From Pseudomonas sediminis (GTDB lineage: Bacteria; Pseudomonadota; Gammaproteobacteria; Pseudomonadales; Pseudomonadaceae), in assembly GCF_039555755.1 (NCBI RefSeq), contig NZ_CP154631.1:3534001-3598000 (forward strand): a stretch of DNA of 64,000 nucleotides, written 5' to 3'. Positions 7,860-16,111 of this stretch are shown piece after piece. The notes beneath the pieces are model-generated. The model ran no database searches. It was not told where the DNA came from and saw only the letters and a program-made list of their open reading frames with translations. The translations under genes were made by a program, and so were the position numbers. Every line of letters starts with the position of its first letter. The stretch's first letter is position 1.

Positions 7860-9644
7860 ATGGCTGAAGCAGCAGTAGCAAACGTACCGGCCAAGGCCGA
7901 GTCAGGTGAGCCGAAGAAGCCCCTGCTGGGCCTTAGCTTCCTGGAAAATCTCGCGGAGATGTCGGTGCTGCGGCAGCTCGGCCTGTTGGTCGGTCTGGCT
8001 GCCAGCGTGGCTATCGGTTTTGCCGTGGTGCTCTGGTCGCAGCAGCCGGACTATCGCCCGCTCTATGGCAGCCTCAATGGAATGGACGCCACTCAGGTGG
8101 TGGAAACCCTCAACGCTGCGGGTATCAACTACACCGTCGAGCCCAACTCCGGCGCGTTGCTGGTCAAGGCCGACGATCTGAGCCGTGCGCGTATGCGCCT
8201 GGCTGCCGCTGGCGTGGCGCCGACCGATAACAGCGTCGGTTTTGAAATTCTCGACCGTGAGCAGGGTCTGGGTACCAGTCAGTTCATGGAGGCAACCCGT
8301 TATCGCCGCGGCCTTGAAGGCGAGTTGGCGCGCACGGTGGCCAGCCTCAATAACGTCAAAGCAGCGCGCGTGCATCTGGCGATGCCCAAGGCTTCCGTTT
8401 TCGTACGTGACGAGCGTAAGCCGTCTGCCTCGGTGCTTGTCGAGCTTTACCCGGGACGTGGGTTGGAGCCCAGTCAGGTCATGGCGATCGTCAATCTGGT
8501 GGCGACCAGTGTGCCTGAGCTGGACAAGGGGCAAGTCACGGTGGTCGACCAGAAGGGCAATCTGCTTTCCGATCAGCAGGAGCTGTCCGAGCTGACCATG
8601 GCTGGCAAGCAGTTCGACTACACCCGCCGTATGGAAACGCTGTTCACCCAGCGAGTGCACAACATTTTGCAGCCGGTGCTGGGCACCGGTCGCTACAAGG
8701 CCGAAGTGTCGGCTGATGTGGATTTCAGCTCGGTTGAATCCACTTCCGAAATGTTCAATCCGGATCAACCCGCGCTGCGCAGCGAGCAACAGGTCAACGA
8801 GCAGCGTCAGAGCAGTCTGCCGCCGCAAGGCGTGCCGGGCGCGCTGTCCAATCAACCGCCGGGCCCGGCTGCCGCTCCGCAGCAGGCTGCAGGCGCTGCC
8901 GCTCCGGCCGGTCCGATAGCGGCTGGTCAGCCGCTGGTCGATGCCAACGGTCAGCAGATCATGGATCCGGCCACCGGCCAGCCTATGCTCGCCCCGTATC
9001 CGGCCGACAAGCGTGAGCAGTCCACCCGCAATTTCGAGCTGGACCGTTCCATCAGCTACACCCGTCAGCAGCAGGGGCGCCTGCGTCGTCTGTCGGTGGC
9101 TGTGGTGGTGGACGACCAGGTACGTGTCGACCCGGCCACCGGCGAAAGCAGCCGGGTGCCTTGGACCGCCGATGACCTGGCGCGCTTCACTCGTCTGGTT
9201 CAGGATTCGGTGGGCTTCGATGCCAGTCGCGGCGACAGCGTCAGCGTGATCAACACGGCGTTCACCGCGTCGATGGGCGAGGAAATTCCGGATATTCCGT
9301 TCTACACCCAGCCCTGGTTCTGGGACATCGTCAAGCAGGTGCTTGGCGTCCTGTTCATCCTGGTGCTGGTGTTCGGCGTGTTGCGTCCGGTGCTCAACAA
9401 CATCACCGGCGGTGGCAGGGGCAAGGAACTGGCGGGCTCCGGTGATGTGGAGCTTGGCTCGATGGCAGGTCTGGATGGTGAGCTGTCCGATGACCGTGTC
9501 AGCCCTGGCGGCCCGCAGAGCATAATGTTGCCGAGCCCTAGTGAGGGGTATGATGCGCAACTGAACGCTATCAAGAGCCTAGTGGCGGAAGACCCTGGCC
9601 GCGTCGCCCAGGTCGTGAAAGAGTGGATCAACGCCGATGAGTGA
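7860..9644 (+). CDS. fliF: FliF, MS-ring protein
   Basis: Protein of 594 residues with a cytoplasmic start, a first membrane helix (about 38-60, LGLLVGLAASVAIGFAVVLW), the periplasmic YscJ/FliF ring-building region, a disordered Pro/Ala/Gln stretch near 320-375, and a second helix (about 485-510, QVLGVLFILVLVFGVLRPVL). The tail, rich in acidic residues and ending VAQVVKEWINADE, is the FliG-binding segment. FliF forms the MS ring, the base on which the switch and export gate assemble. It overlaps fliG by 8 bases, which suggests coupled translation of these tightly bound partners. Confidence 0.97.
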   Translation: MAEAAVANVPAKAESGEPKKPLLGLSFLENLAEMSVLRQLGLLVGLAASVAIGFAVVLWSQQPDYRPLYGSLNGMDATQVVETLNAAGINYTVEPNSGALLVKADDLSRARMRLAAAGVAPTDNSVGFEILDREQGLGTSQFMEATRYRRGLEGELARTVASLNNVKAARVHLAMPKASVFVRDERKPSASVLVELYPGRGLEPSQVMAIVNLVATSVPELDKGQVTVVDQKGNLLSDQQELSELTMAGKQFDYTRRMETLFTQRVHNILQPVLGTGRYKAEVSADVDFSSVESTSEMFNPDQPALRSEQQVNEQRQSSLPPQGVPGALSNQPPGPAAAPQQAAGAAAPAGPIAAGQPLVDANGQQIMDPATGQPMLAPYPADKREQSTRNFELDRSISYTRQQQGRLRRLSVAVVVDDQVRVDPATGESSRVPWTADDLARFTRLVQDSVGFDASRGDSVSVINTAFTASMGEEIPDIPFYTQPWFWDIVKQVLGVLFILVLVFGVLRPVLNNITGGGRGKELAGSGDVELGSMAGLDGELSDDRVSPGGPQSIMLPSPSEGYDAQLNAIKSLVAEDPGRVAQVVKEWINADE

Positions 9645-10653
9645 CAATCGCACTGCTACCAAGCTGAACAAGGTCGACAAGGCCGCGATTCTGCTGCTTT
9701 CGCTGGGCGAAACCGATGCCGCGCAGGTGTTGCGTCACCTCGGGCCGAAAGAGGTGCAGCGCGTCGGTGTGGCCATGGCTGGCATGCGTAACATTCATCG
9801 CGAGCAGGTTGAGCAGGTGATGGCCGAGTTCGTCGATATCGTCGGCGACCAGACCAGCCTCGGCGTAGGTTCCGATGCCTACATTCGCAAGATGCTCACC
9901 TCTGCGCTGGGTGAGGACAAGGCTGGTAATCTGATCGACCGCATCCTGCTGGGCGGCAGCACCAGTGGCCTGGACAGCCTCAAGTGGATGGAGCCGCGTG
10001 CTGTTGCCGACGTGATTCGCTACGAGCACCCGCAGATCCAGGCCATCGTCGTCGCCTATCTCGATCCGGACCAGGCCGGCGAAGTGCTCAGCCATTTCGA
10101 CCACAAGGTGCGCCTGGACATCATCCTGCGCGTGTCCTCGCTCAATACCGTGCAACCGTCCGCGCTCAGGGAACTCAACCAGATCCTGGAGAAGCAGTTC
10201 TCCGGCAGCGCCAACACCACGCGCGCCGCCATGGGCGGCGTCAAGCGTGCGGCGGACATCATGAACTTCCTCGACAGCTCGGTGGAAGGTCAACTGATGG
10301 ACTCCATCCGCGAAGTGGACGAAGACCTGTCGACACAGATCGAAGACCTCATGTTCGTTTTCGACAACCTGGCCGATGTCGACGACCGTGGCATCCAGGC
10401 GCTGATGCGCGAGGTCTCGTCCGAGGTGCTGGTACTGGCGCTCAAGGGGGCCGACGACGCCATCAAGGACAAGGTCTTCAAGAACATGTCCAAACGTGCG
10501 GCCGAGCTGCTGCGTGACGACCTGGAGGCCAAAGGGCCGGTGCGCGTCAGCGATGTCGAAGGGGCGCAGAAGGAAATTCTCACCATCGCCCGGCGCATGG
10601 CCGAAGCCGGAGAGATCGTGCTCGGCGGCAAGGGCGGCGAGGAGATGGTTTGA
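9637..10653 (+). CDS. fliG: FliG, motor switch protein
   Basis: Protein of 338 residues with the three FliG domains: N-terminal FliF-binding part (KAAILLLSLGE at about 10-20), middle domain with the EHPQ motif (near residue 128), and C-terminal torque domain (from about 230, with FVFDNLADVDDRGIQ, the charged helix facing MotA-type stators). FliG turns stator torque into rotor motion and takes part in direction switching. The stop at 10651-10653 is followed at once by the left end of a 268-base palindromic element that separates it from fliH. Confidence 0.97.
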   Translation: MSDNRTATKLNKVDKAAILLLSLGETDAAQVLRHLGPKEVQRVGVAMAGMRNIHREQVEQVMAEFVDIVGDQTSLGVGSDAYIRKMLTSALGEDKAGNLIDRILLGGSTSGLDSLKWMEPRAVADVIRYEHPQIQAIVVAYLDPDQAGEVLSHFDHKVRLDIILRVSSLNTVQPSALRELNQILEKQFSGSANTTRAAMGGVKRAADIMNFLDSSVEGQLMDSIREVDEDLSTQIEDLMFVFDNLADVDDRGIQALMREVSSEVLVLALKGADDAIKDKVFKNMSKRAAELLRDDLEAKGPVRVSDVEGAQKEILTIARRMAEAGEIVLGGKGGEEMV

Positions 10654-10921
10654 CAGGGTCTATTCCCGTTTCGCCACGGCCGCGCCGGAGCCAGTTTTTG
10701 CGCGGGGCAAGGCATGAGGAGAGAAGTTTGGTCATTCCAAATGAGCGACGAATAACGCCGCAGCGCGCAAAAACTGGCCCGGCCCTCCGGGTTGCGCGGC
10801 AAATGGCGCCATGCTGTGTTGCGGGACTTGGCAAGGGAGCAACCATTCCCTGCGTCCCGCGCCTTGCCTGGCGCCATTTGGCGCAGCAACGCGGCTCGCG
10901 TCGAAACGAGAATAGACCCTG
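10654..10921. repeat. MITE-like palindromic element exactly between fliG and fliH
   Basis: The element fills the whole gap from the base after the fliG stop to the base before the fliH ATG. Its ends are a 20-base inverted repeat with one mismatch (CAGGGTCTATTCCCGTTTCG at 10654-10673; complement at 10902-10921). Inside are two more paired arms: a perfect 14-base pair (10691-10704 with 10764-10777) and an 11-base pair (10801-10811 with 10869-10879). It encodes no recognisable protein. The RNA would fold as a multi-armed structure between two cotranscribed genes, and no good ribosome site for fliH remains. Confidence 0.85.
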
Positions 10922-11722
10922 ATGGCTGCCAAGGAGCCTGAGAGCGAGCTGATTCGCGCCAAGGATCTCGGCACGTTCGATCGCTGGGCGCTGCCCAGCT
11001 TCGACGCGCCGGGTGACGAACCGGCAGAAGCCGAGGCCGCTGCTGAAGAACATATGCAGCCTCCAGCTGAATCCGAGCAGCAGGACGCCGCACAGGTCGA
11101 AGAGGTCGCACTCGAAGATGTCAAACCACTGACGCTCGATGAACTCGAAGCCATTCGCCAGGATGCCTATAACGAAGGCTTCGCCACGGGCGAGAAGGAC
11201 GGCTTTCACGCCGGCCAGATCAAAGCCAAGCAAGAGGCTGACGCGGCCTTGGCGCTGAAGGTCGGCAGCCTGGAAAAACTCATGACGCAGTTGCTCGAGC
11301 CGATTGCCGAGCAGGATCAGCAAATGGAAGTGGCCATGGTACGTCTGGTCAGCCATATGGTGCGCGAGGTGATTCAGCGTGAGCTGAGCACTGACTCCAG
11401 TCAAATTCGCCAGGTGCTGCGCGAGGCGCTCAAACTGCTGCCAATGGGCGCGCAGAACGTGCGTATTCAGGTCAATCCGCAGGATTTCGAAACGATCAAG
11501 GCGCTACGCGAGCGTCATGAGGAAAGCTGGCGCATCCTCGAGGATGACAGCCTGCTGCCGGGTGGTTGCCGTATCGAGTCTGAGCATAGCCAGATCGACG
11601 CCAGCGTCGAGACGCGCATGGCGCAGGCACTCAAGCAATTGTTCGAACAGCAGCGTGCGCAGAGTACCCAGCCGCCGGAAGCGGACATCAACCTGGATCT
11701 GGACAGCGGCGATGCGCCTTGA
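10922..11722 (+). CDS. fliH: FliH, regulator of the flagellar export ATPase
   Basis: Protein of 266 residues. N-terminal [20 protein letters not shown] (about 9-28) holds the conserved Trp region that docks FliH to the switch and FlhA. An acidic linker follows (about 35-75), then a coiled coil and the C-terminal domain that binds FliI. It holds FliI inactive in the cytoplasm and brings it to the export gate. The start is fixed by homology. Its upstream region is the palindromic element, so initiation may depend on structure or on coupling. It overlaps fliI by 11 bases. Confidence 0.93.
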   Translation: MAAKEPESELIRAKDLGTFDRWALPSFDAPGDEPAEAEAAAEEHMQPPAESEQQDAAQVEEVALEDVKPLTLDELEAIRQDAYNEGFATGEKDGFHAGQIKAKQEADAALALKVGSLEKLMTQLLEPIAEQDQQMEVAMVRLVSHMVREVIQRELSTDSSQIRQVLREALKLLPMGAQNVRIQVNPQDFETIKALRERHEESWRILEDDSLLPGGCRIESEHSQIDASVETRMAQALKQLFEQQRAQSTQPPEADINLDLDSGDAP

Positions 11723-13058
11723 GCGGGTGAGCTTCGCCCGGCGTCTGGAGGGCTACAGCGACGCAATCAGCTTGCCCGGCCAGCCGATACTCGAGGGCCG
11801 TCTGTTACGCATGGTTGGCCTTACCCTGGAAGCCGAAGGCCTGCGTGCGGCCGTTGGCAGCCGTTGCCTGGTGATCAACGACGACAGTTACCACCCGGTT
11901 CAGGTCGAGGCCGAGGTGATGGGTTTCTCCGGGGGCAAGATCTATCTGATGCCGGCGGGCAGTCTGGCTGGTATTGCGCCTGGCGCACGCGTGGTGCCGC
12001 TACCCGATGCCGGGCGTTTGCCCATGGGCATGTCCATGCTAGGCCGAGTGCTCGACGGCACCGGCCGCGCCCTGGATGGCAAGGGCGGGATGAAGGCCGA
12101 GGACTGGGTACCGATGGATGGCCCTGCTATCAACCCGCTCAACCGCGACCCCATCAGCCAGCCGCTGGATGTTGGTATTCGTTCGATCAACGGTTTGCTT
12201 ACCGTCGGGCGTGGCCAGCGCTTGGGCCTGTTCGCCGGTACCGGCGTGGGCAAGTCCGTGTTGCTGGGCATGATGACCCGGTTCACCGAGGCCGAAATTA
12301 TCGTGGTTGGCCTGATCGGTGAGCGCGGGCGTGAGGTCAAGGAGTTCATCGACGAGATCCTCGGCGAGGAAGGCCTCAAGCGTTCCGTGGTGGTCGCTTC
12401 GCCGGCCGACGAGGCGCCGTTGATGCGTCTGCGCGCCGCGCAGTACTGCACGCGCATCGCCGAGTATTTCCGTGACAAGGGTAAGAACGTTCTGCTGTTG
12501 ATGGATTCGCTGACCCGCTATGCCCAGGCCCAGCGCGAAATCGCCCTGGCCATTGGTGAGCCGCCAGCGACCAAGGGCTACCCACCGTCGGTATTCGCCA
12601 AGCTGCCCAAACTGGTCGAGCGTGCCGGCAACGCCGAAGCCGGCGGCGGTTCGATCACCGCGTTCTACACCGTATTGAGTGAGGGGGATGACCAGCAGGA
12701 CCCCATCGCCGATGCTGCACGTGGTGTGCTCGACGGGCACTTCGTCCTGTCCCGGCGTCTGGCCGAGGAAGGGCACTATCCCGCTATCGATATCGAATCC
12801 TCGATTAGCCGGGTCATGCCTCAGGTGGTTCCGCCCGAGCAGCTCAAGCAGGCGCAGCGTTTCAAGCAGCTGTGGTCGCGCTACCAGCAGAGTCGCGATC
12901 TGATCAGCGTCGGTGCCTATGTTCCGGGCGGCGACGCGGATACCGATCAGGCCATCGCCCGTCAGCCGGTCATGGCTCAGTACCTGCGTCAGGGCCTCGA
13001 CGAGAACGTGTCAATGGCGCAGAGCCGCGAGCAGCTGGCCGGGGTGTTGGGACAGTGA
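11712..13058 (+). CDS. fliI: FliI, flagellar type III export ATPase
   Basis: Protein of 448 residues starting [18 protein letters not shown], chosen over the longer open frame because it matches relatives and overlaps the fliH end. It has an N-terminal beta barrel, then the RecA-like core with Walker [13 protein letters not shown], catalytic [10 protein letters not shown], Walker [17 protein letters not shown] and the [14 protein letters not shown] motif of the F1/T3SS ATPase family. It forms a hexamer below the export gate, releasing substrates from chaperones. It is followed by a palindromic repeat before fliJ. Confidence 0.96.
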   Translation: MRLERVSFARRLEGYSDAISLPGQPILEGRLLRMVGLTLEAEGLRAAVGSRCLVINDDSYHPVQVEAEVMGFSGGKIYLMPAGSLAGIAPGARVVPLPDAGRLPMGMSMLGRVLDGTGRALDGKGGMKAEDWVPMDGPAINPLNRDPISQPLDVGIRSINGLLTVGRGQRLGLFAGTGVGKSVLLGMMTRFTEAEIIVVGLIGERGREVKEFIDEILGEEGLKRSVVVASPADEAPLMRLRAAQYCTRIAEYFRDKGKNVLLLMDSLTRYAQAQREIALAIGEPPATKGYPPSVFAKLPKLVERAGNAEAGGGSITAFYTVLSEGDDQQDPIADAARGVLDGHFVLSRRLAEEGHYPAIDIESSISRVMPQVVPPEQLKQAQRFKQLWSRYQQSRDLISVGAYVPGGDADTDQAIARQPVMAQYLRQGLDENVSMAQSREQLAGVLGQ

Positions 13059-13066
13059 CCTGTTGC

Positions 13067-13120
13067 CGTAGGGCGGGTGTAACTCGCCAGGGCGATCTGG
13101 CGGGTTGCACCAGCCCTACG
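13067..13120. repeat. Palindromic GTAGGGCGGGT-family repeat between fliI and fliJ
   Basis: CGTAGGGCGGGTGTAACTCG onward (13067-13089) faces TGGCGGGTTGCACCAGCCCT onward (13099-13120), an imperfect hairpin of about 22 bases per arm. The same family occurs at 46901-46952 and 52090-52142. It lies inside the operon, 9 bases before the fliJ ATG. Confidence 0.75.
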
Positions 13121-13128
13121 GGGCGCGG

Positions 13129-13578
13129 ATGAGCCTGAGCCGCGCAAAGCGTCTGCAGCCGGTCGTCGAGATGGCAGAAAAGGCCGAGCGCGAGGCCGCG
13201 CGCCAGCTCGGGCATTGCCAGGGTCTGGTCGGCCAGGCCGAAGCCAAGCTGGGTGAGCTGGAGCGTTTCCGTGGCGACTACCAGCAGCAGTGGATCAGCG
13301 AGGGCAGCAAGGGCGTTTCCGGCCAGTGGCTGATGAACTACCAGCGCTTTTTGTCACAGCTTGAAACCGCGGTCGGCCAGCAGCAGCAAAGTCTGGAGTG
13401 GCACCGCGCCAACCTGGAAAAGGTGCGTGCCGTTTGGCAGCAGCGCTATGCACGTCTCGAGGGGCTGCGCAAACTGGTGCAGCGCTATATCGATGAAGCC
13501 CGCTTGGCCGAGGACAAGCGCGAGCAGAAACTGCTCGACGAGCTGGCGCAGCGCTTGATAGACCGTGGCGAGCCCTGA
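13129..13578 (+). CDS. fliJ: FliJ, flagellar export chaperone-escort protein
   Basis: Protein of 149 residues that is one long antiparallel coiled coil rich in Gln, Glu, Lys and Arg, beginning MSLSRAKRLQPVVEMAEKAE. FliJ enters the FliI hexamer like the gamma stalk of F1 and links it to FlhA; it also recycles chaperones. The upstream part of the open frame is made of the palindromic repeat, so the ATG at 13129 is preferred. A gap of 85 bases follows before the hsbA-like gene. Confidence 0.93.
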   Translation: MSLSRAKRLQPVVEMAEKAEREAARQLGHCQGLVGQAEAKLGELERFRGDYQQQWISEGSKGVSGQWLMNYQRFLSQLETAVGQQQQSLEWHRANLEKVRAVWQQRYARLEGLRKLVQRYIDEARLAEDKREQKLLDELAQRLIDRGEP

Positions 13579-13663
13579 ATAGAGGTTGTTTCGTCGCCGG
13601 CCAAATGCTACACCTTCAGACGTGAATTGCCCTATCTGGCAGAGTCTCGACAAAGGAGTAGAC

Positions 13664-13969
13664 ATGGCCATTACCTCGCAGCCCTCGGCAGATGGGCAAG
13701 AGCTGACCATTGTGATTCGAGGACGCTTCGACTTCGCCTCCCACCAGGAATTTCGTGACGCCTATGAGCGCGTCAGCGTGACGCCCAAGCGCTATCAGGT
13801 CGACCTGCGTGACACCAGTTATCTGGATAGCTCGGCACTGGGGATGCTGCTGCTCTTGCGCGATCACGCAGGAGGCGATTCGGCGCAGATTAGCCTGCTC
13901 AACTGCAGCAGTGACGTGCGCAAGATCCTCGCCATCTCCAACTTCGAGCAGTTGTTCAAGATAAGCTGA
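13664..13969 (+). CDS. hsbA: HsbA-like anti-sigma factor antagonist (STAS domain)
   Basis: Protein of 101 residues, one STAS domain. The phosphorylated Ser region is clear: DTSYLDSSALGMLLLLRDH, with S56/S57 at the known site. In P. aeruginosa the partner HsbA binds FlgM when unphosphorylated and frees FliA, and in the other state engages the HsbD c-di-GMP path. The ATG follows AAAGGAG (13652-13658). It is immediately followed by the gene for its phosphatase/kinase (2 bases apart) and then by hptB, all inside the flagellar cluster between fliJ and fliK. Confidence 0.85.
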   Translation: MAITSQPSADGQELTIVIRGRFDFASHQEFRDAYERVSVTPKRYQVDLRDTSYLDSSALGMLLLLRDHAGGDSAQISLLNCSSDVRKILAISNFEQLFKIS

Positions 13970-13971
13970 GC

Positions 13972-15660
13972 ATGCCTGAGCGTCTTGCGATCCTGATTGC
14001 CGAGGACAACGCGGCCGACCGCATGCTGTTGTCCACCATCGTCAGTCGTCAGGGGCACCGCGTACTGACCGCCAGCAATGGTCTTGAGGCTGTCGCCCTG
14101 TTCGAGCAGGAGCGTCCGCATCTGGTCCTGATGGATGCGCTGATGCCGGTGATGGATGGCTTCGAGGCGGCGCGGCGGATCAAGGATCAGGCCGGCGAGG
14201 CGCTGGTGCTGATCATCTTTCTCACCTCGCTGACCGAGGGCGAGGCGCTGGTGCGCTGCCTGGAGGCCGGTGGCGACGACTTTCTCGCCAAGCCCTATAA
14301 CCGGGTGATACTCGAGGCCAAGATCAGGGCCATGGACCGCCTGCGCCGTCTGCACGATACGGTATTGCAGCAGCGCGACCTGATTGCCCTGCACAACGAG
14401 CATTTGCTGCATGAGCAACGCGTAGCCAAGGCGGTATTCGACAAGGTGGCACATTCTGGCTGCCTGGATGCGCCAAACATCCGCTACATGCAGTCGCCTT
14501 ATGCGCTGTTCAACGGTGATTTGTTACTGGCAGCCTACAAGCCGTCAGGTGGCATGCACGTGATGCTGGGTGATTTCACCGGTCATGGTTTGCCGGCGGC
14601 TATTGGCGCTATGCCGCTGGCCGAGGTGTTCTATGGCATGACCGCCAAAGGCCATGCGCTCGCCGAGATCCTTCGCGAGATCAACGCCAAGCTAAAGCGC
14701 ATCCTGCCGGTTGGGGTGTTCTGCTGCGCCACCTTGCTCAACATCAGCAGCAAGCGCGGGCTACTCGAGGTGTGGAATGGCGGGCTGCCGGATGGCTATC
14801 TGCTGCATGCCGATGGCCGTCCGCGTCAGCCATTGGTATCTCGCCATCTGCCGCTGGGGATTCTGGAGCCTGCGGCGTTCAGTGACCGTTGCGAGGTCTA
14901 TCCGCTAGCGCCAGGGGATCGCATCTTTCTGCTTAGCGACGGCGTGCTTGAGGCTAGTGACCAGCACGGCCAGTTGTTCGGCGAGGAGCGCCTGCTCCGG
15001 CTGTTGGAGGCCAATCGGCAGCCGCAGGCCTTGTTCGAGGAAATCCAGCAGGCGCTGGTGGCGTTCCGCGGCGAACAGCAGGACGATGTCAGCATGGTCC
15101 AGGTCGGTCTTGCCGAAGACGATGAGCGTCCCCGGCCGCTGGCCTTTGCCGATAGCGGCCAGGGCAGCGTGATGGACTGGTCGGCCAGTTTCGAGTTTCG
15201 TGCGCTGAGCCTGCGTCATTTCAATCCGCTGCCATTCTTGTTGCAGCTGCTGCTGGACGTACGGGCGTTGCGACCGCGTGGCGGCGAGCTGTATACCGTG
15301 CTCGCCGAGCTCTATTCCAATGCGTTGGAACATGGCGTGATGGGGCTGGATTCCTCGCTCAAACAGGATGCCAGCGGTTTTGCCGAGTACTACCGAGAGC
15401 GGCGTTTGCGTCTGGCGTCATTGCACGATGGCTATGTGCGCTTTCACCTGCAGATGCTCCCGGAGGGGAATGGCGGCCGCCTTATCGTCGGGATAGAGGA
15501 CAGCGGGCCTGGTTTCGATCCAGCCAGTGTCGTGGCACTGCGAGATGACGCGCTTTGCGGGCGCGGTCTGGCGCTGGTCCGTGAGCTGAGCGACGGTTTT
15601 GGTTGCGGCCCCGACGGACGGGGCGTCAGCGTGGAGTTTTGCTGGTCCGCTGAGGCATAA
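13972..15660 (+). CDS. hsbR: HsbR-like response regulator with PP2C phosphatase and kinase domains
   Basis: Protein of 562 residues in three parts: receiver (1-120; acidic E11/D12, acceptor D55 in LMDALMPVMDG, Lys in DFLAKPYN), PP2C/SpoIIE-type phosphatase (about 180-380; DFTGHGLPAA and the LLSDGVLEA motif), and a HATPase/anti-sigma kinase-like domain (about 420-560; ELYSNALEHGV N box, GIEDSGPGFD). It receives phosphate from HptB and sets the phosphorylation of the STAS partner HsbA. The arrangement and order fit the HptB-HsbR-HsbA switch that selects swimming or biofilm in P. aeruginosa. Confidence 0.87.
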   Translation: MPERLAILIAEDNAADRMLLSTIVSRQGHRVLTASNGLEAVALFEQERPHLVLMDALMPVMDGFEAARRIKDQAGEALVLIIFLTSLTEGEALVRCLEAGGDDFLAKPYNRVILEAKIRAMDRLRRLHDTVLQQRDLIALHNEHLLHEQRVAKAVFDKVAHSGCLDAPNIRYMQSPYALFNGDLLLAAYKPSGGMHVMLGDFTGHGLPAAIGAMPLAEVFYGMTAKGHALAEILREINAKLKRILPVGVFCCATLLNISSKRGLLEVWNGGLPDGYLLHADGRPRQPLVSRHLPLGILEPAAFSDRCEVYPLAPGDRIFLLSDGVLEASDQHGQLFGEERLLRLLEANRQPQALFEEIQQALVAFRGEQQDDVSMVQVGLAEDDERPRPLAFADSGQGSVMDWSASFEFRALSLRHFNPLPFLLQLLLDVRALRPRGGELYTVLAELYSNALEHGVMGLDSSLKQDASGFAEYYRERRLRLASLHDGYVRFHLQMLPEGNGGRLIVGIEDSGPGFDPASVVALRDDALCGRGLALVRELSDGFGCGPDGRGVSVEFCWSAEA

Positions 15661-15690
15661 TCCGGGCCTTGATGTTCAGGGAGTGACCCG

Positions 15691-16044
15691 GTGTCCGATA
15701 TCCATCTCGACGATGCCGTCCTGGCGGCGCTGCAGGACGTCATGGAAGACGAGTACCCGATCTTGCTCGATACCTTCGTTGCCGATTCCGAAGAGCGTTT
15801 GCGCCTGCTGCATCAGGCGCAGGCCGAGGATGATGCGCAGGGGCTGCGACTGGCTGCGCACAGCTTCAAGGGCAGTTGCAGCAATATGGGGGCGGTACTG
15901 TTGGCCAGCCTGTGCAAGGAACTGGAGGACGCCGGTCGGCGCGAGGCACTGGACTTGGCCCCGGCGCTGATCGAGCAGGTCGAGCGTGAGTTCGCCATCG
16001 TGCGCATCCTGTTCAAATCCGAGCGCCAGCGTTATCGCCTCTGA
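15691..16044 (+). CDS. hptB: HptB, histidine phosphotransfer protein
   Basis: Protein of 117 residues, all helical, with the Hpt motif AAHSFKGSCSNMGA and phosphoacceptor H57, the same residue number as in P. aeruginosa HptB. It starts with GTG at 15691. It would take phosphate from hybrid kinases (in P. aeruginosa RetS, ErcS', SagS, PA1611) and pass it to HsbR. It closes the three-gene cassette; a sigma54 promoter for fliK begins 16 bases after its stop. Confidence 0.88.
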   Translation: MSDIHLDDAVLAALQDVMEDEYPILLDTFVADSEERLRLLHQAQAEDDAQGLRLAAHSFKGSCSNMGAVLLASLCKELEDAGRREALDLAPALIEQVEREFAIVRILFKSERQRYRL

Positions 16045-16058
16045 TGCCTTTTCACGAG

Positions 16059-16075
16059 TTGGCCCGTCCTTTGCT
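16059..16075 (+). promoter_or_regulatory. Sigma54 promoter of fliK
   Basis: TTGGCCCGTCCTTTGCT: GG at 16061-16062, ten bases, GC at 16073-16074, with TTGG and TTTGCT at consensus. It lies between hptB and the fliK ATG (16112), so hook-length control would have its own RpoN-dependent start. Confidence 0.85.
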
Positions 16076-16111
16076 CTGATCCCGTCACGACCCATCAGAC
16101 GGAGAGCGTCC

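Noticed and set aside
7902..9560. Minus-strand open frame of 552 codons inside fliF
   Set aside because: Antisense shadow of FliF with His/Arg/Gln-rich composition.
10650..10922. 90-codon open frame through the fliG-fliH element
   Set aside because: Not recognisable as a protein and starts with TTG inside fliG; kept only as a note on possible ribosome passage.
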